Shown: positions 9,312-18,979, counted from the stretch's first letter. The stretch is 64,000 bases of DNA from JADLHS01 sp049840435 (GCA_049840435.1 JASGKY010000029.1:55178-119177); one strand, 5' to 3'. Made by a program: numbers and translations. Notes: generated by a model not told the origin, from the sequence alone.

Positions 9312-9945
9312 GCGAGAGCTTGGAAGGCGGGCAAATAGCAATGTTGTCATAAATGATATCGGAGAAGCGACGCGGCGACTACGTTCAGACGTTGGGTTAA
9401 GCTTGGCAAGGGAAAAGTAACTCGCAACCTGCTGTATCAATCTGTTTTGACTGAATGAAAATATCGCGGGGCGGCATGTCCCCATTTCATGCGGATGGGC
9501 AGCGTGCGGCGATTGGTCTAGAGATGAGTAGCGGATAATGGCGTTGGGGAATGGGTTGTTGGCTTTTGCCCAGTGTGGTTGCTGGCTGGCTACACATGAA
9601 CAGGTGTGGTGCAGTTCGGGAATGTAAAAACAGGGCTAAAACAGCCTGTTTTTAACAAGTCGCATGTTGGGCATGGGCGTTGCTAAAATTACAGGATGCG
9701 ACCGAGTGCGAGCCGTCGTTTGCGGTGAACCACTAGAATTGATTGCCAAGGGGTGCTGGGTGTTGCTATCGAGACATTTTATTGACACCAAAATGTTAAT
9801 AATTCGCCGGGATAAACTCTTGCAATTTGAGGCGTGCATTCTAGAGTCGTAATGAAGATAACCAAACAGTCGTAACGAGGCGGCTAAAGCTGAACCGCTT
9901 CACCAAACAAACAACCTGGCGAATCCTATACCTCCTGCTGTCATT
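9312..9945. other. Intergenic region upstream of the prepilin gene
   Basis: 634 bp without a convincing gene. Two overlapping opposite-strand reading frames of 62 and 67 codons near 9,640-9,850 have no family features and look like chance. The stretch contains one perfect hairpin (9626-9653) and a TTGACA hexamer at 9782 without a properly spaced -10 box. Composition is more AT-rich than the surrounding genes. Confidence 0.5.
9626..9653. repeat. Perfect 9-bp inverted repeat with T-run
   Basis: AAAAACAGG (9626-9634) pairs exactly with CCTGTTTTT (9645-9653) across a 10-nt loop. The stem is AT-rich at the base and ends in a T-run on both strands, so it could act as a weak bidirectional terminator. 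No gene end lies close by to confirm that. Confidence 0.4.
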
Positions 9946-10731
9946 ATGCAGCCACCTCTCAAAGTCCATACTCATCAACGTCTCCGCGCTTTCACCTTGA
10001 TTGAATTGTTGGTCGTTATTGCGATCATTGCAATTTTAGCGGCGATGCTGTTGCCTGCTTTGTCCAAAGCCAAAGCCAAGGCGCAATCTATTTCCTGTTT
10101 GAGCAACATGCGGCAATGGTCTTTGGGGTTTCGTATGTATGCGGAGGACTATAATGATCAAGTGCCGGAAGAGGGTAATGTTGGTGCGTCTATCACCGAT
10201 ACCGTAAGCGGGAACGATCCGGAGGCTTGGTACAATTCTGTTTCGCCTTTATTGGGGCAAAAGAAATTGAGAGACTTATATCTTTCGGGAAATCCTCCGC
10301 TGCCGGGAAGTCGAAGTGTTTTTTCTTGTCCGAGTTGTCCTGCCCCAAAAACGCCGCCATTTTCAAACCCACTCAACATAGCCAAAGCGTTCTTCATGTA
10401 CGGAGAGAACAGTCGCCTTTGCGTCAACCGTAGCACTAGAGCAACCGGTGTTCCGCAAACTAAATTCTCAATGATCACCAAACCTTCAGATAGCATCTTG
10501 ATCGCAGAAGTTGAGCCCAATGAAAACAACACTTTTCCAGCGTTGGCGAGTGTGACCGAGGTTTATGCGGTCGCAAGGCATGACAAACGTGGGAACTTTG
10601 CCATGGCGGATGGGAGCTCCCGTGCTGCCAAAACGAATGACTTTTACAGAACCGACACGGCTACTGCGGCCTTGGAATGGGCTGAGGATCGTCGGATGTA
10701 TTGGTGGCCCACCGCAACCACTAAACAGTGA
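9946..10731 (+). CDS. Type II secretion/type IV-like prepilin (H-x9-DG type)
   Basis: A 261-residue pseudopilin. After a basic leader of 15 residues comes FTLIELLVVIAIIAILAA, the prepilin methylation and cleavage site with Glu5 of the mature protein and the hydrophobic N-terminal helix. Residue -1 is Ala rather than the canonical Gly, a variant I associate with Verrucomicrobia and Planctomycetes. The C-terminal half has ARHDKRGNFAMADGSS, the His/DG motif of the large PVC-group prepilin family. The next gene, 64 bp downstream on the same strand, encodes a secreted modular protein, and the shared terminator at 13035 suggests co-transcription. Confidence 0.9.
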   Translation: MQPPLKVHTHQRLRAFTLIELLVVIAIIAILAAMLLPALSKAKAKAQSISCLSNMRQWSLGFRMYAEDYNDQVPEEGNVGASITDTVSGNDPEAWYNSVSPLLGQKKLRDLYLSGNPPLPGSRSVFSCPSCPAPKTPPFSNPLNIAKAFFMYGENSRLCVNRSTRATGVPQTKFSMITKPSDSILIAEVEPNENNTFPALASVTEVYAVARHDKRGNFAMADGSSRAAKTNDFYRTDTATAALEWAEDRRMYWWPTATTKQ

Positions 10732-10795
10732 GGCTGGAATATTTGATTTAGTTCAAAAAGGAAAACAAGAGTAACCCTAGAAGCAAAGTTGACGT

Positions 10796-13009
10796 ATGAA
10801 AAGAAATAGTATCCTGATCCTCCTCGCCATCGCTGGCTTGGCGGTTTCCTCCAAGGCTGCAAGCGTTCTCAGTGACGATTTTAATTATCCAGACGGCGCA
10901 ATTGTTGGCGCATCAGGTTCTCCTTGGGGCTATGTTTCTGGCACTGCTGGATCAATGCTGGCGACCAATAGCTCATTAGAAGTTAATGGAGGACGTTCCG
11001 AAGATATTAATGCGACGCTTTCAGGAGGACCCTATCTGAGCGGTGGTCCTGTCGCTGCACTATATTCAAAATTCACTGTGCGATTCATTGCCTTGCCGTC
11101 TGGGGCAGGCACTTATTTCGCACACTTTACTGGCCCAAATATCACCACTGATTTCCGCGCCCGTATTCTTGCGTGTACTACAAACGTTACCACTCTGGGA
11201 AATGCCGCTGCCGGTAATTTTTATTTGGGGATCGCAAATAACTCAGGAACAGTCGGCTTGAGTGTGCCTTTCCCAACTGAATTGACGACCAATGTGACAT
11301 ATACTGTGGTTACCAAATATGTGTTGAGCACCGGCTTATCTACTTTGTGGATAGACCCCGTTGATGAAAGTAGTCCCAGTGTGACTGCGACCCTCAGTCC
11401 GAGCACGGCAAACATTGTTTACTATGCTTTTCGTCAAGGAGCGGCGGCGCAAGGTGCTGTGCGAGTTGATAGTCTTCGAGTGGGGACTGCCTTTTCTGAT
11501 GTTGCAGGTGCTAACACTGCCCCTTCGATTAGTTCAATTCCCAATGTTTCAGTTCCAAGAAATGTTGGAAGTGGTGTGCTTCCTTTTGTCGTTGGTGATG
11601 CTGAATCAACTGCTGCATCGCTGACAGTTTCAAAAGCGTCAACCAATGAAACTTTAATACCGTTGTCGGGGGTTGTGGTAAATGATGGTGACGGTACAAA
11701 CCGCACGGTTACGGTGACCCCAGCCACAGGCCAACAAGGCCAGTCTTTAATCACTCTTACCGTAAGTGATGGGCCTAACATCGCGAATTCTTCCTTTCTG
11801 GTTACTGTGGGTGCGCCGAGCATTTCTGTGGTTCCTAATCAAATTGCGGCGGTTAATGCAGTTATCCCTTCTGTTGCATTCACGGTGAGCGATCCCGAAG
11901 GTGATACGTTGAGCCAGTCAGTCGTTTCCTCAAATACCAACATTCTCAAGAGTGCAAATATCACCATCAATGGAACTGGTTCGAGTCGGACGTTAACCTT
12001 GGTGCCGGAAGCGAACACCAATGGCTTCACCACAATAACATTAAGTTTTAGCGATGGCTTCACCACAACAACCCGGAGCTTTGCGCTTTCAATTACGCCA
12101 GCACTCGGGGTTTTGCTTCAGGATCAATTCGCCTATACCAGTTTTCTGCTTCCGAATGCGCTGTATCAAGCCACCGACAGTCCGTGGCTGACGGCTTCCG
12201 GGACAGCCTATGAATTGCAGAGCACCAATGGCTGGGCTTACATCAATCCAGCCTTAAGCGAAGATCTCGGTGCTCCATTGACGAATACTTCGGGGACTTT
12301 CCCCAATTTTACTGCTTATGCTTCCAGTGAGGGGGTTGTGTTTTACAGCAGTTTCACACTCAAAGCTACCAGCTTGCCGAAGTTTGCTGGTGATTACTTC
12401 GCGCACCTCAAAAACAGCTACAACGGCACAACTTTCCGAGCCAAAGTGTTCACCTCCACGAATGGAGCGGCGGCCAATAGCTTCCGGATCGGCATCGCGA
12501 ATCAAGCGAATGCGGGTACCTATTTGCCCGTGGATTGCAGTTTGAATACGGATTATCTGGTCGTTACCCGCTATAACAGTGCTATCGGTGAAGCGACGCT
12601 TTGGGTGAATCCGACTAGCGAGGCAAGTGCTTCTATTGTTGGTGCCGACGCCCTGCAAACCACACCGATTGGCGGTTATGGCCTGCGCCAGACCGGCGGT
12701 ACGTCTACAGTTGGCGATACTGGTGATCTTCAGATTAGCAATTTAGTCGTGAGCACGTCGTTCCCGGCGCTTCCGGTCACAGCACCGATCAATATCACTG
12801 GAATCAGCGTGGTCAGTAGCACTGTGACGGTAGCCTTTACGGCTGGTGCTGGTGATTCTATTGGCAGCTTCAGTTTGCTTAGTTCGAGCACGGTTGATGG
12901 CACTTATACGGCGGCCGGGGCGGTCATCACCAGTCCAAGCGCGGGCACATTTGAAGCCTCGGTGGCTACTTCTGGCAATGCCCAGTTCTATCGTATCAAG
13001 CGCAATTGA
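10796..13009 (+). CDS. Large secreted modular protein with duplicated lectin-like and Ig-like domains
   Basis: 737 residues with a clear signal peptide (MKRNSILILLAIAGLAVSSKAA). Two copies of one module are visible: residues about 25-235 (DDFNYPDG...YFAHF...FRARI...NFYLGIAN...TLWIDP...LRVGTAF) and about 435-665 (DQFAYTSF...YFAHL...FRAKV...SFRIGIAN...TLWVNP...LVVSTSF). Between them lie two Ig-like/cadherin-like repeats (INTRO TAPSISSIPNVSV and APSISVVPNQIAAV). The protein ends with a beta-sandwich tail, AQFYRIKRN, common in Verrucomicrobial surface proteins. There is no PEP-CTERM or other anchor, so it is probably exported fully. Thr, Ser and Asn are abundant and Cys is nearly absent. Ligand unknown. 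Confidence 0.8.
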   Translation: MKRNSILILLAIAGLAVSSKAASVLSDDFNYPDGAIVGASGSPWGYVSGTAGSMLATNSSLEVNGGRSEDINATLSGGPYLSGGPVAALYSKFTVRFIALPSGAGTYFAHFTGPNITTDFRARILACTTNVTTLGNAAAGNFYLGIANNSGTVGLSVPFPTELTTNVTYTVVTKYVLSTGLSTLWIDPVDESSPSVTATLSPSTANIVYYAFRQGAAAQGAVRVDSLRVGTAFSDVAGANTAPSISSIPNVSVPRNVGSGVLPFVVGDAESTAASLTVSKASTNETLIPLSGVVVNDGDGTNRTVTVTPATGQQGQSLITLTVSDGPNIANSSFLVTVGAPSISVVPNQIAAVNAVIPSVAFTVSDPEGDTLSQSVVSSNTNILKSANITINGTGSSRTLTLVPEANTNGFTTITLSFSDGFTTTTRSFALSITPALGVLLQDQFAYTSFLLPNALYQATDSPWLTASGTAYELQSTNGWAYINPALSEDLGAPLTNTSGTFPNFTAYASSEGVVFYSSFTLKATSLPKFAGDYFAHLKNSYNGTTFRAKVFTSTNGAAANSFRIGIANQANAGTYLPVDCSLNTDYLVVTRYNSAIGEATLWVNPTSEASASIVGADALQTTPIGGYGLRQTGGTSTVGDTGDLQISNLVVSTSFPALPVTAPINITGISVVSSTVTVAFTAGAGDSIGSFSLLSSSTVDGTYTAAGAVITSPSAGTFEASVATSGNAQFYRIKRN

Positions 13010-13034
13010 TCGGTTCGTAATTTGATCTATTCCC

Positions 13035-13065
13035 AGCAGGGTGGCGTAAGCCACCCTGCTTTTTT
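13035..13065 (+). terminator. Rho-independent terminator after the secreted-protein gene
   Basis: An 11-bp perfect GC-rich stem: AGCAGGGTGGC (13035-13045), loop GTAA, GCCACCCTGCT (13050-13060), then a run of T. It lies 25 bp after the stop at 13009 and closes the prepilin/secreted-protein unit. Confidence 0.92.
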
Positions 13066-13104
13066 GTTTATGCGAGTACGGCAACATCGCACAATGCGCC
13101 GGCA

Positions 13105-13656
13105 ATGAACTTGCCACGTGCCGTTTTTTTGGACCGCGATGGAGTGCTGATTGAGGATCGGCATTATCTCCATCGCGTTGAGGATGTGGTGATCATTTCG
13201 GGGGCGGTTGCGGCGTTACAGCAATTGGCTGCTGCCGGCTTCGAGTTGTTCATCGTCACGAATCAGTCCGGGGTCGGCCGCGGATACTTCACGCTGGCGG
13301 AGGTTGAGGAAGTTCATCACCATCTGCGCGCGGAGTTGGCGCGGCACGGCGTTGGCATTCAGAAAATCTACGTCGCCCCGGAAGCGCCGGATCAGCCGAG
13401 CCGGGGGCGGAAGCCGTCGCCCCAATTTTTATTCGACGCCCGGGCAGAGTTCGGCTTGGACCTTGCTAAGTCGTTCCTGGTCGGGGACAAATGGATTGAC
13501 CTTGAATGTGGCTGGAATGCGGGCGTGCAAAAAAGCATCCTTGTTCGCACCGGTTACGGTCGGGAAACCGAACAAAAACACGCGGCCCAGCTTCATCGGG
13601 CTGAGGTGGTGGATGATTTGGCGGCAGCTGCCAGCTGGATTTTGGGACAACAATAG
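13105..13656 (+). CDS. GmhB-like HAD phosphatase (histidinol/heptose bisphosphate type)
   Basis: A 183-residue HAD-IIIA protein. AVFLDRDGVLIED holds the DxD nucleophile pair; FIVTNQSGVGRGYFT, the RKPSPQFL Lys motif and FLVGDKWIDLECGWNAG follow in family order. It resembles D-glycero-manno-heptose 1,7-bisphosphate 7-phosphatase. The zinc loop of classical GmhB (C-x-H-x-P...C-x-C) is missing: the equivalent stretch reads YVAPEAPDQPSRGRKPS with no Cys. Zinc-free members exist, so it may still be active, possibly on another sugar phosphate. It lies 8 bp ahead of glmS, which points to envelope sugar metabolism. Confidence 0.8.
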   Translation: MNLPRAVFLDRDGVLIEDRHYLHRVEDVVIISGAVAALQQLAAAGFELFIVTNQSGVGRGYFTLAEVEEVHHHLRAELARHGVGIQKIYVAPEAPDQPSRGRKPSPQFLFDARAEFGLDLAKSFLVGDKWIDLECGWNAGVQKSILVRTGYGRETEQKHAAQLHRAEVVDDLAAAASWILGQQ

Positions 13657-13664
13657 AGATCAAC

Positions 13665-15521
13665 ATGTGCGGAATCATTGGATACATCGGTAAAAAAGCG
13701 GCTTCCCCGATTGTGCTCGAAGGGTTGCGGCGCTTGGAATATCGCGGTTACGACAGTGCTGGCGTCGCGGTGTTGCATGAGGCGGACCTGTTGGTTCGCA
13801 AGAAGAAGGGCAAAATTGATGAGGGGCTCGCCCGCGAATTGCAGGTGCGTCCGGCAAATGGGGATGTTGGCATCGGCCACACGCGGTGGGCTACGCATGG
13901 GCCGCCTTGCGATGAAAATTCCCACCCGCACCTCGATCAATCCGGCAAGATTGCGGTCGTTCACAACGGCGTGATCGAAAACTACGATCAACTCAAGCAA
14001 CGCCTAATCAAGGCTGGACACCAGTTTCATTCCAGCACGGACACCGAAGTTCTCGCCCATCTCATCGGGGAGCATTACGCCAAACGCGCGCAGGACAAAT
14101 CAGACGGCAATCCGCTCACACTGGCGGTTTGCGACGCATTGCGCGAAGTCATCGGCACGTATGGCGTGGCCGTTATCTGCACCGAACAACCCAACGTGAT
14201 GGTTGGGGCGCGACGTGGCTCGCCACTCATCATTGGCATCGGCAGCGGCGAACATTTTCTAACTAGTGATGCCAATGCGGTCGTGGCGCACACGCGGCAG
14301 GTGGTTTTCCTGAACGACTACGATGTCGCGACGGTGTCGCGGGACCGTTTTGAGGTGATCAATCTCGGCACGGACACGGCCAAGGTGCAGATCAGCCAGC
14401 TGGAGTTTCAGGCGGAGGATTCGCAGCGGGGCGAATTTGCTCACTTCATGCTCAAGGAAATCTATGAGCAGCCTCGCACCGTTGAAAACGCCTCGCGCGG
14501 CCGCATCGATTACGAAGGCGCGACGGCACGTTTTGGTGGGTTGAACCTGAGTGCAGCAGAACTGCGGAGCATTGACCGTATCGTCATTGCGGCGAGCGGC
14601 ACGAGCTGGCATGCGGCGTTGATCGGGGAATATCTCATTGAGGAGTTTGCGCACCTGCCTGTCGAAGTCGAGTTCGCGCACGAGTTTTGTTACCGTAACG
14701 CGCCGTTGGAAAAGAACACTGTGCTGCTCGTCATCTCGCAATCGGGCGAGACAGCCGACACGCTCATGGCTTTGCGCGAAGCGAAACGGCGTGGGCACAA
14801 GGCGCTTGCCATAGTCAACGTGGTCGGTAGCACCATCGCCCGCGAATCCGACGGCGGCATTTATATGCACGCCGGGCCGGAAATTGGCGTTGCATCTACC
14901 AAGGCTTTCATCTCCACGCTCACGATTCTTTCGTTGCTTGGCGTGCATTTAGGCCGGATGCGGATGTTGTCTGCAGGGCGTGCCACGGAAATTCTTAAAG
15001 CACTAGAGGCTGCGCCGAAACAGATCGAATCACTGCTCAAGCAGGATGAACAGATCAAGCGGCTCGCATTGAAATACTCCAAGGCGGAAGATTTCTTCTT
15101 CCTGTCCCGCGGCTACACGTTCCCGGCGGCCCTCGAGGGGGCGCTTAAGTTGAAGGAAATTTCCTATATCCACGCGGAGGGCTATTCTGCTGCGGAAATG
15201 AAGCACGGGCCGATCGCGTTGATTGACGAAAAGACGCCGACCGTATTCCTCGTGCCGCAGGATTCGATGTACGAGAAAACGATGGCCAACCTTGCCATGA
15301 TCCGCGCCCGCAAAGGTCCGGTCATTGCGGTGGCGACCGAAGGCGATACTGAAATTGCCAAAGTTGCGGATGACGTCATTTACGTGCCGAAGACCATCGA
15401 GCCGTTGTATCCGATTCTGACGAGCGTGCCGTTGCAACTCTTCGCGTATCATATCGCCGTGGCACGCGGTTGCGATGTGGACAAGCCGCGGAATCTGGCG
15501 AAGAGCGTTACGGTGCAATAA
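13665..15521 (+). CDS. glmS: Glutamine-fructose-6-phosphate aminotransferase (isomerizing)
   Basis: 618 residues, full length. It converts fructose 6-phosphate and glutamine to glucosamine 6-phosphate, the entry step to peptidoglycan and LPS amino sugars. The N-terminal glutaminase starts MCGIIGYIG with the catalytic Cys2 exposed after Met removal, and includes RLEYRGYDSAG, HTRWATHG and HNGVIENY. Two SIS domains follow with SGTSWHAAL, ISQSGETADTL and EIGVASTKAF. The C-terminus is VDKPRNLAKSVTVQ. It sits directly after the GmhB-like gene and ends tail to tail with the ABC permease gene: stop codons at 15519-15521 and 15522-15524 abut with no spacer. Confidence 0.97.
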   Translation: MCGIIGYIGKKAASPIVLEGLRRLEYRGYDSAGVAVLHEADLLVRKKKGKIDEGLARELQVRPANGDVGIGHTRWATHGPPCDENSHPHLDQSGKIAVVHNGVIENYDQLKQRLIKAGHQFHSSTDTEVLAHLIGEHYAKRAQDKSDGNPLTLAVCDALREVIGTYGVAVICTEQPNVMVGARRGSPLIIGIGSGEHFLTSDANAVVAHTRQVVFLNDYDVATVSRDRFEVINLGTDTAKVQISQLEFQAEDSQRGEFAHFMLKEIYEQPRTVENASRGRIDYEGATARFGGLNLSAAELRSIDRIVIAASGTSWHAALIGEYLIEEFAHLPVEVEFAHEFCYRNAPLEKNTVLLVISQSGETADTLMALREAKRRGHKALAIVNVVGSTIARESDGGIYMHAGPEIGVASTKAFISTLTILSLLGVHLGRMRMLSAGRATEILKALEAAPKQIESLLKQDEQIKRLALKYSKAEDFFFLSRGYTFPAALEGALKLKEISYIHAEGYSAAEMKHGPIALIDEKTPTVFLVPQDSMYEKTMANLAMIRARKGPVIAVATEGDTEIAKVADDVIYVPKTIEPLYPILTSVPLQLFAYHIAVARGCDVDKPRNLAKSVTVQ

Positions 15522-16655
15522 TCAGCATTTAAAGTAGCGCGCCGCGAGCAGATTAGCCGTGGTGGCGAATGCGAGCAAAACGCCCACCGGCAGCAGCGCC
15601 GCCTCGAAGCCGCTGCCGAAACTAATGAGCTGATGCAAGCCTTGCAACGCCCAGCCGGTCGGCAGGCAGAGCGCCATTTTTTGCAGGGCCGGGGGCGCGA
15701 TTTCCAACGGCCACCAGCATCCGCCGAGCGCGCCCATTAACAAACTCGTCAGTACGCATACCCCGACAACCCTATCATCGGCAGCGAATAGTGAGCCCAC
15801 GAGTACGCCTAGTGAACTGCCCACCCATCCTAGTACCAGCAACGTCAAAGTTACTGCGGGCAAGTTCGCGCCGAGGGTGACGCCCATCACGAATTTGCCC
15901 ACCGCAAGGAAGAAAAGGATTTGGACCGTTCCCAATAACATGAGTCCGTAGATCTTGCCCATGACCAGATCGAGTTTGGTGACCGGATGGACCATGAGCC
16001 GGCGGATCACGCCGTTGCGGCGCTCGGCGGCCATGCTCGCCCCGCCAAAGATCATGAGGTTCATCATCAGATACATCACGAGGTTGCCCGGTAGCGAAAA
16101 ATTAAATCCGGACGGAACGGGTTGGCGTCCGGCGAAGGTGGACTTGAGGCTGACGGGATTGGGTTTCTTCATCACGGCGCGCAGGGATTCCTCGGTGATG
16201 GTTGCTGGAGTATTGGTCTGAGTGGCGGCTTCGAGCAGATGACTGTTCATCGCGATCAAGGCGCGGGCGAGCCGCACTTCGATGATGGCAGCATCGCCTT
16301 CGGCTGAACCGTCGCGTTTGAAGAAGCCCACCTTGCTTTGCTCTCCGTTGAGCACCTGGCTGGTGAAGTTGGTGGGAATCCGGATGGTGCGTGCTGCGGT
16401 TTCGCGATTCGTCGGGTTGAGCAACCACATGCCTTGGGTGTCGAGTTCTTCCAGAAACACCCGACCGAGGAAGCCGGTGTCGTGATTCTCCACCAACACC
16501 GATGGTTTGCGGTTGTGGGGATCGCCCGGGCCACGAATGGCAAAGCCCATGAAATAGGTGAAAGCTAACGGCACGACAAACAGCCAGATGTAGGCACTCC
16601 GGCTTTTCATGAAGAGCCGCAGATCGTTGTGGCCGATGGTCAAGAAGGGTTTCAT
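15522..16655 (-). CDS. ABC-2 type transporter permease (second subunit)
   Basis: 377 residues. It has one N-terminal membrane segment (SAYIWLFVVPLAFTYFMGFA), a large extracytoplasmic domain, and five C-terminal segments including NLVMYLMMNLMIFGGASMAAERRNG, the ABC-2 signature region followed by RRLMVHPVTKLDLVMGKI. It forms a heteromeric exporter with the upstream permease. The start ATG at 16655 overlaps the preceding stop by ATGA. The substrate is not evident; this YhhJ/YbhR-type architecture exports drugs, lipids or polymers. Confidence 0.88.
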   Translation of the reverse strand: MKPFLTIGHNDLRLFMKSRSAYIWLFVVPLAFTYFMGFAIRGPGDPHNRKPSVLVENHDTGFLGRVFLEELDTQGMWLLNPTNRETAARTIRIPTNFTSQVLNGEQSKVGFFKRDGSAEGDAAIIEVRLARALIAMNSHLLEAATQTNTPATITEESLRAVMKKPNPVSLKSTFAGRQPVPSGFNFSLPGNLVMYLMMNLMIFGGASMAAERRNGVIRRLMVHPVTKLDLVMGKIYGLMLLGTVQILFFLAVGKFVMGVTLGANLPAVTLTLLVLGWVGSSLGVLVGSLFAADDRVVGVCVLTSLLMGALGGCWWPLEIAPPALQKMALCLPTGWALQGLHQLISFGSGFEAALLPVGVLLAFATTANLLAARYFKC

Positions 16656-17950
16656 ACGCGTGCGCCCGTCTTGAATTGGTGGCGAAACAACAACGCCGCC
16701 AGCGCGAGCAACCCCGCACTGAGGCCAATCAATTTGAGCAACGCGGGAATCCACGTGACGGTGCCGCCGCTGTACCTGGAGGTTGCGCGCCGTGTCTACG
16801 AACCAGTAGGTCGGCAGCAGCGGAGTGAGGTGATCGCGCAGGAATGCGGGGAGACCTTGCGGGGGAAACATGCAGCCGCCCGCCAACGCCAGGCCCATGC
16901 TGACGACTGTGTTGAGCGCGCTCGCTTTGCGTTCATCGGGGATCAAGGCCACCAGCACGGCCATTAATCCCGCGGCAAAGAAGGCGTAGCTGAGCGCCAA
17001 TCCAATGAGCGCTCCCGGGTGTTGCCAGGTGACGCCAAAGATCAGGCCGCCGCCGCCGAGCAGAATGCTGCTGCAAATCACCAGCACCACCACGGCGAAC
17101 ACGATTTTGCCGGCCACGAACGGGGTCAGGTGCTGATGTAGGGTGTGATAACGCGCCATGGTGCGTTGGCGCACTTCCCGGTGCAGGTCGGTCATTGCAT
17201 TGTTGGCGAGAAACAGCAGGAACATGGCGGACATGCCGGTCAGCAGGTAACCGAAGACTCCGGAAGTGGGATCACTTTTCTTTGGCGCGCTTTTGGTTGT
17301 GGCAGTGGTTTTGGTTTGAGCTGTTTCCGCATCCACCGGGGCATCCTTCTCGTAATAGACCAGCGGGGGATTGATGAATTTCTCGGCGACCTTGAGTTTG
17401 TCGCCGGCGCGCTCAATCAGAGCTGCCACCTGCTTGTAGTCGCCCTTGCCTTCAAAAAGTTTCTGCCAGTCGGGAAGCTCGGATTGCAAATTGCGGGCGA
17501 GCGCGTTTAGCCCAGTGACCAGTGCCCCGAGTAATTCTTCCATCACGGCGGGATGAATGGATTGCGCCGGGTTCTTGATGAGTTCAAGACTCGCGTCCTG
17601 TCCGGAAAAATAATGCCGGGTGAAGTTGGTTGGGATGATCAATACCGCGCTGATCTGGTTGGCGTTGATCTGGCGCAACGCTTCGGCACGCTCCAGCACC
17701 ACGGGTTCAAGATACTTGCGCCCTCCCGTTGGTTGGCAGCGCCACTGAGAAAATCGGTCAGGATCGTTTTGTCCTCGTCTACGAGCGCAAAGCGAATTCG
17801 CCCGAGCGCGCCGCTATCCGATTTGCCACCGAATGTCAGGCCAATCAGTGCGGTGACCACAAGCGGAATGAGCAAATTGATCAGCAGCGGGAGCGGATTA
17901 CGCCGCGCGCGACACAGATCTTTGGCGAGCAAGATGCGCAACATGATCAT
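16652..17950 (-). CDS. ABC-2 type transporter permease (first subunit), two frameshifts
   Basis: About 430 residues once two single-base errors are bridged. The N-terminus (MIMLRILLAKDLCRARRNPLPLLINLL) runs to SGAANQREG; near 17,720 the frame slips and continues as KYLEPVVLERAEALRQINANQ. Near 16,782 it slips again: ARNLQ is followed in the correct frame by YSGGTVTWIPALLKLIGLSAG and RHQFKTGARV, ending at a TGA that overlaps the next ATG. Without these corrections the two permeases read as one false fused protein. The central region has the ABC-2 transmembrane core (GVFGYLLTGMSAMFLLFLAN). Confidence 0.85.
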
Positions 17951-18879
17951 TCCCGCAGATCACGGCCGGTGAGTTGAAGGAACACATCGTTCAAGCTGGG
18001 CCGCTTGAGCATGACGTTCTCAACGTGGACGGGCAGGCCCAACAGCTCTTTCAGGCAATCGGAAGGATCACGTGTTCCGATGGCCGCGACGACCAGTTGT
18101 CGTTCGGTTTTCTGGAGAACGCGGAAACGTTGGAGAAAGCCAACCCACGAATCCGGCACGGCGTCTTTGAGGTCGGCCTCCAAGACGAACAAGCGATCGC
18201 CCCCCAGCCGATCCTGCAATTCCTGCAGTGTGCCTTCGGCAAGCAGTTTGCCGTGATCAATAATGCCAATGCGCTGGCACAGCGACTCGGCTTCTTCGAG
18301 ATAGTGCGTCGTGTAAAGAATCGCCGTGCCCGAAGCGCGGAGGTTGCGAATGAACTCCAAAATGTTCAAGCGGGCTTGGGGATCAATCCCCACGGTCGGT
18401 TCGTCCAGCAACAGCAGTTTGGGGCGGTGGAGCAGGGCACAGCCGAGGTTGATGCGGCGTTTCATGCCACCGGAATAACTTTTTACCGCATCCTTGGCGC
18501 GGTCGGTAAGCGTGAGGGCGGCGAGCAATTCCGTCGCGCGCGATTTGGCATCACTCGAACTCAAGCCTGCCATGCGCCCCCAAAACTCCAGATTCTCGCG
18601 ACCGGTGAGTTCTTCGTAGAGGGCCAGATCCTGCGGCACGACGCCCATGATGCGCTTGGCCTTTTGGGGATCGGACCAGAACGGCGTACCGGCGACCACG
18701 ACCTCGCCTGCATCGGGTTTGAGCAGGCCGGAGATCATGGAGATGGTGGTGGTTTTGCCGGCGCCATTGGGGCCGAGCAGTCCGTAGATTTCTCCGGGAC
18801 GCACCTCGAAGCTGACGGAATCCACCGCGTGAATGGCCGCAAAGGCTTTGAACAAACCCTGAACCCGGAGCAAGGACAT
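17947..18879 (-). CDS. ABC transporter ATP-binding protein
   Basis: 310 residues, cytoplasmic ATPase of the ABC-2 exporter encoded downstream. Walker A is GPNGAGKTT, the Q-loop VVPQD, the signature YSGGMKRR, Walker B LLLLDEPT, and the switch His TTHYLEEAE. A C-terminal extension of about 80 residues (after GTLQELQDRLG) resembles the regulatory tail of NatA/DrrA-type ATPases and ends RPSLNDVFLQLTGRDLRE. It is the first gene of a three-gene operon in which both junctions are ATGA overlaps. Confidence 0.95.
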   Translation of the reverse strand: MSLLRVQGLFKAFAAIHAVDSVSFEVRPGEIYGLLGPNGAGKTTTISMISGLLKPDAGEVVVAGTPFWSDPQKAKRIMGVVPQDLALYEELTGRENLEFWGRMAGLSSSDAKSRATELLAALTLTDRAKDAVKSYSGGMKRRINLGCALLHRPKLLLLDEPTVGIDPQARLNILEFIRNLRASGTAILYTTHYLEEAESLCQRIGIIDHGKLLAEGTLQELQDRLGGDRLFVLEADLKDAVPDSWVGFLQRFRVLQKTERQLVVAAIGTRDPSDCLKELLGLPVHVENVMLKRPSLNDVFLQLTGRDLRE

Positions 18880-18979
18880 GCGCGCGATGGTAAGCCGCCC
18901 GAGAGGCGTTACAAGCGGGTTTTTATAGGTCCAATGTTTTGCCTCGCGCTAAAAACCGAATTGCAAAACAGGGTGATCT

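Noticed and set aside
9636..9852. Two small overlapping frames on opposite strands in the pilin upstream gap
   Set aside because: No motifs, no ribosome binding site, and one runs through the perfect hairpin; best treated as noncoding.
15522..17702. A single 726-residue protein with two ABC permease domains
   Set aside because: The join is produced by one surplus base near 16,782; restoring the frame gives a normal permease end with an ATGA overlap to the next gene.
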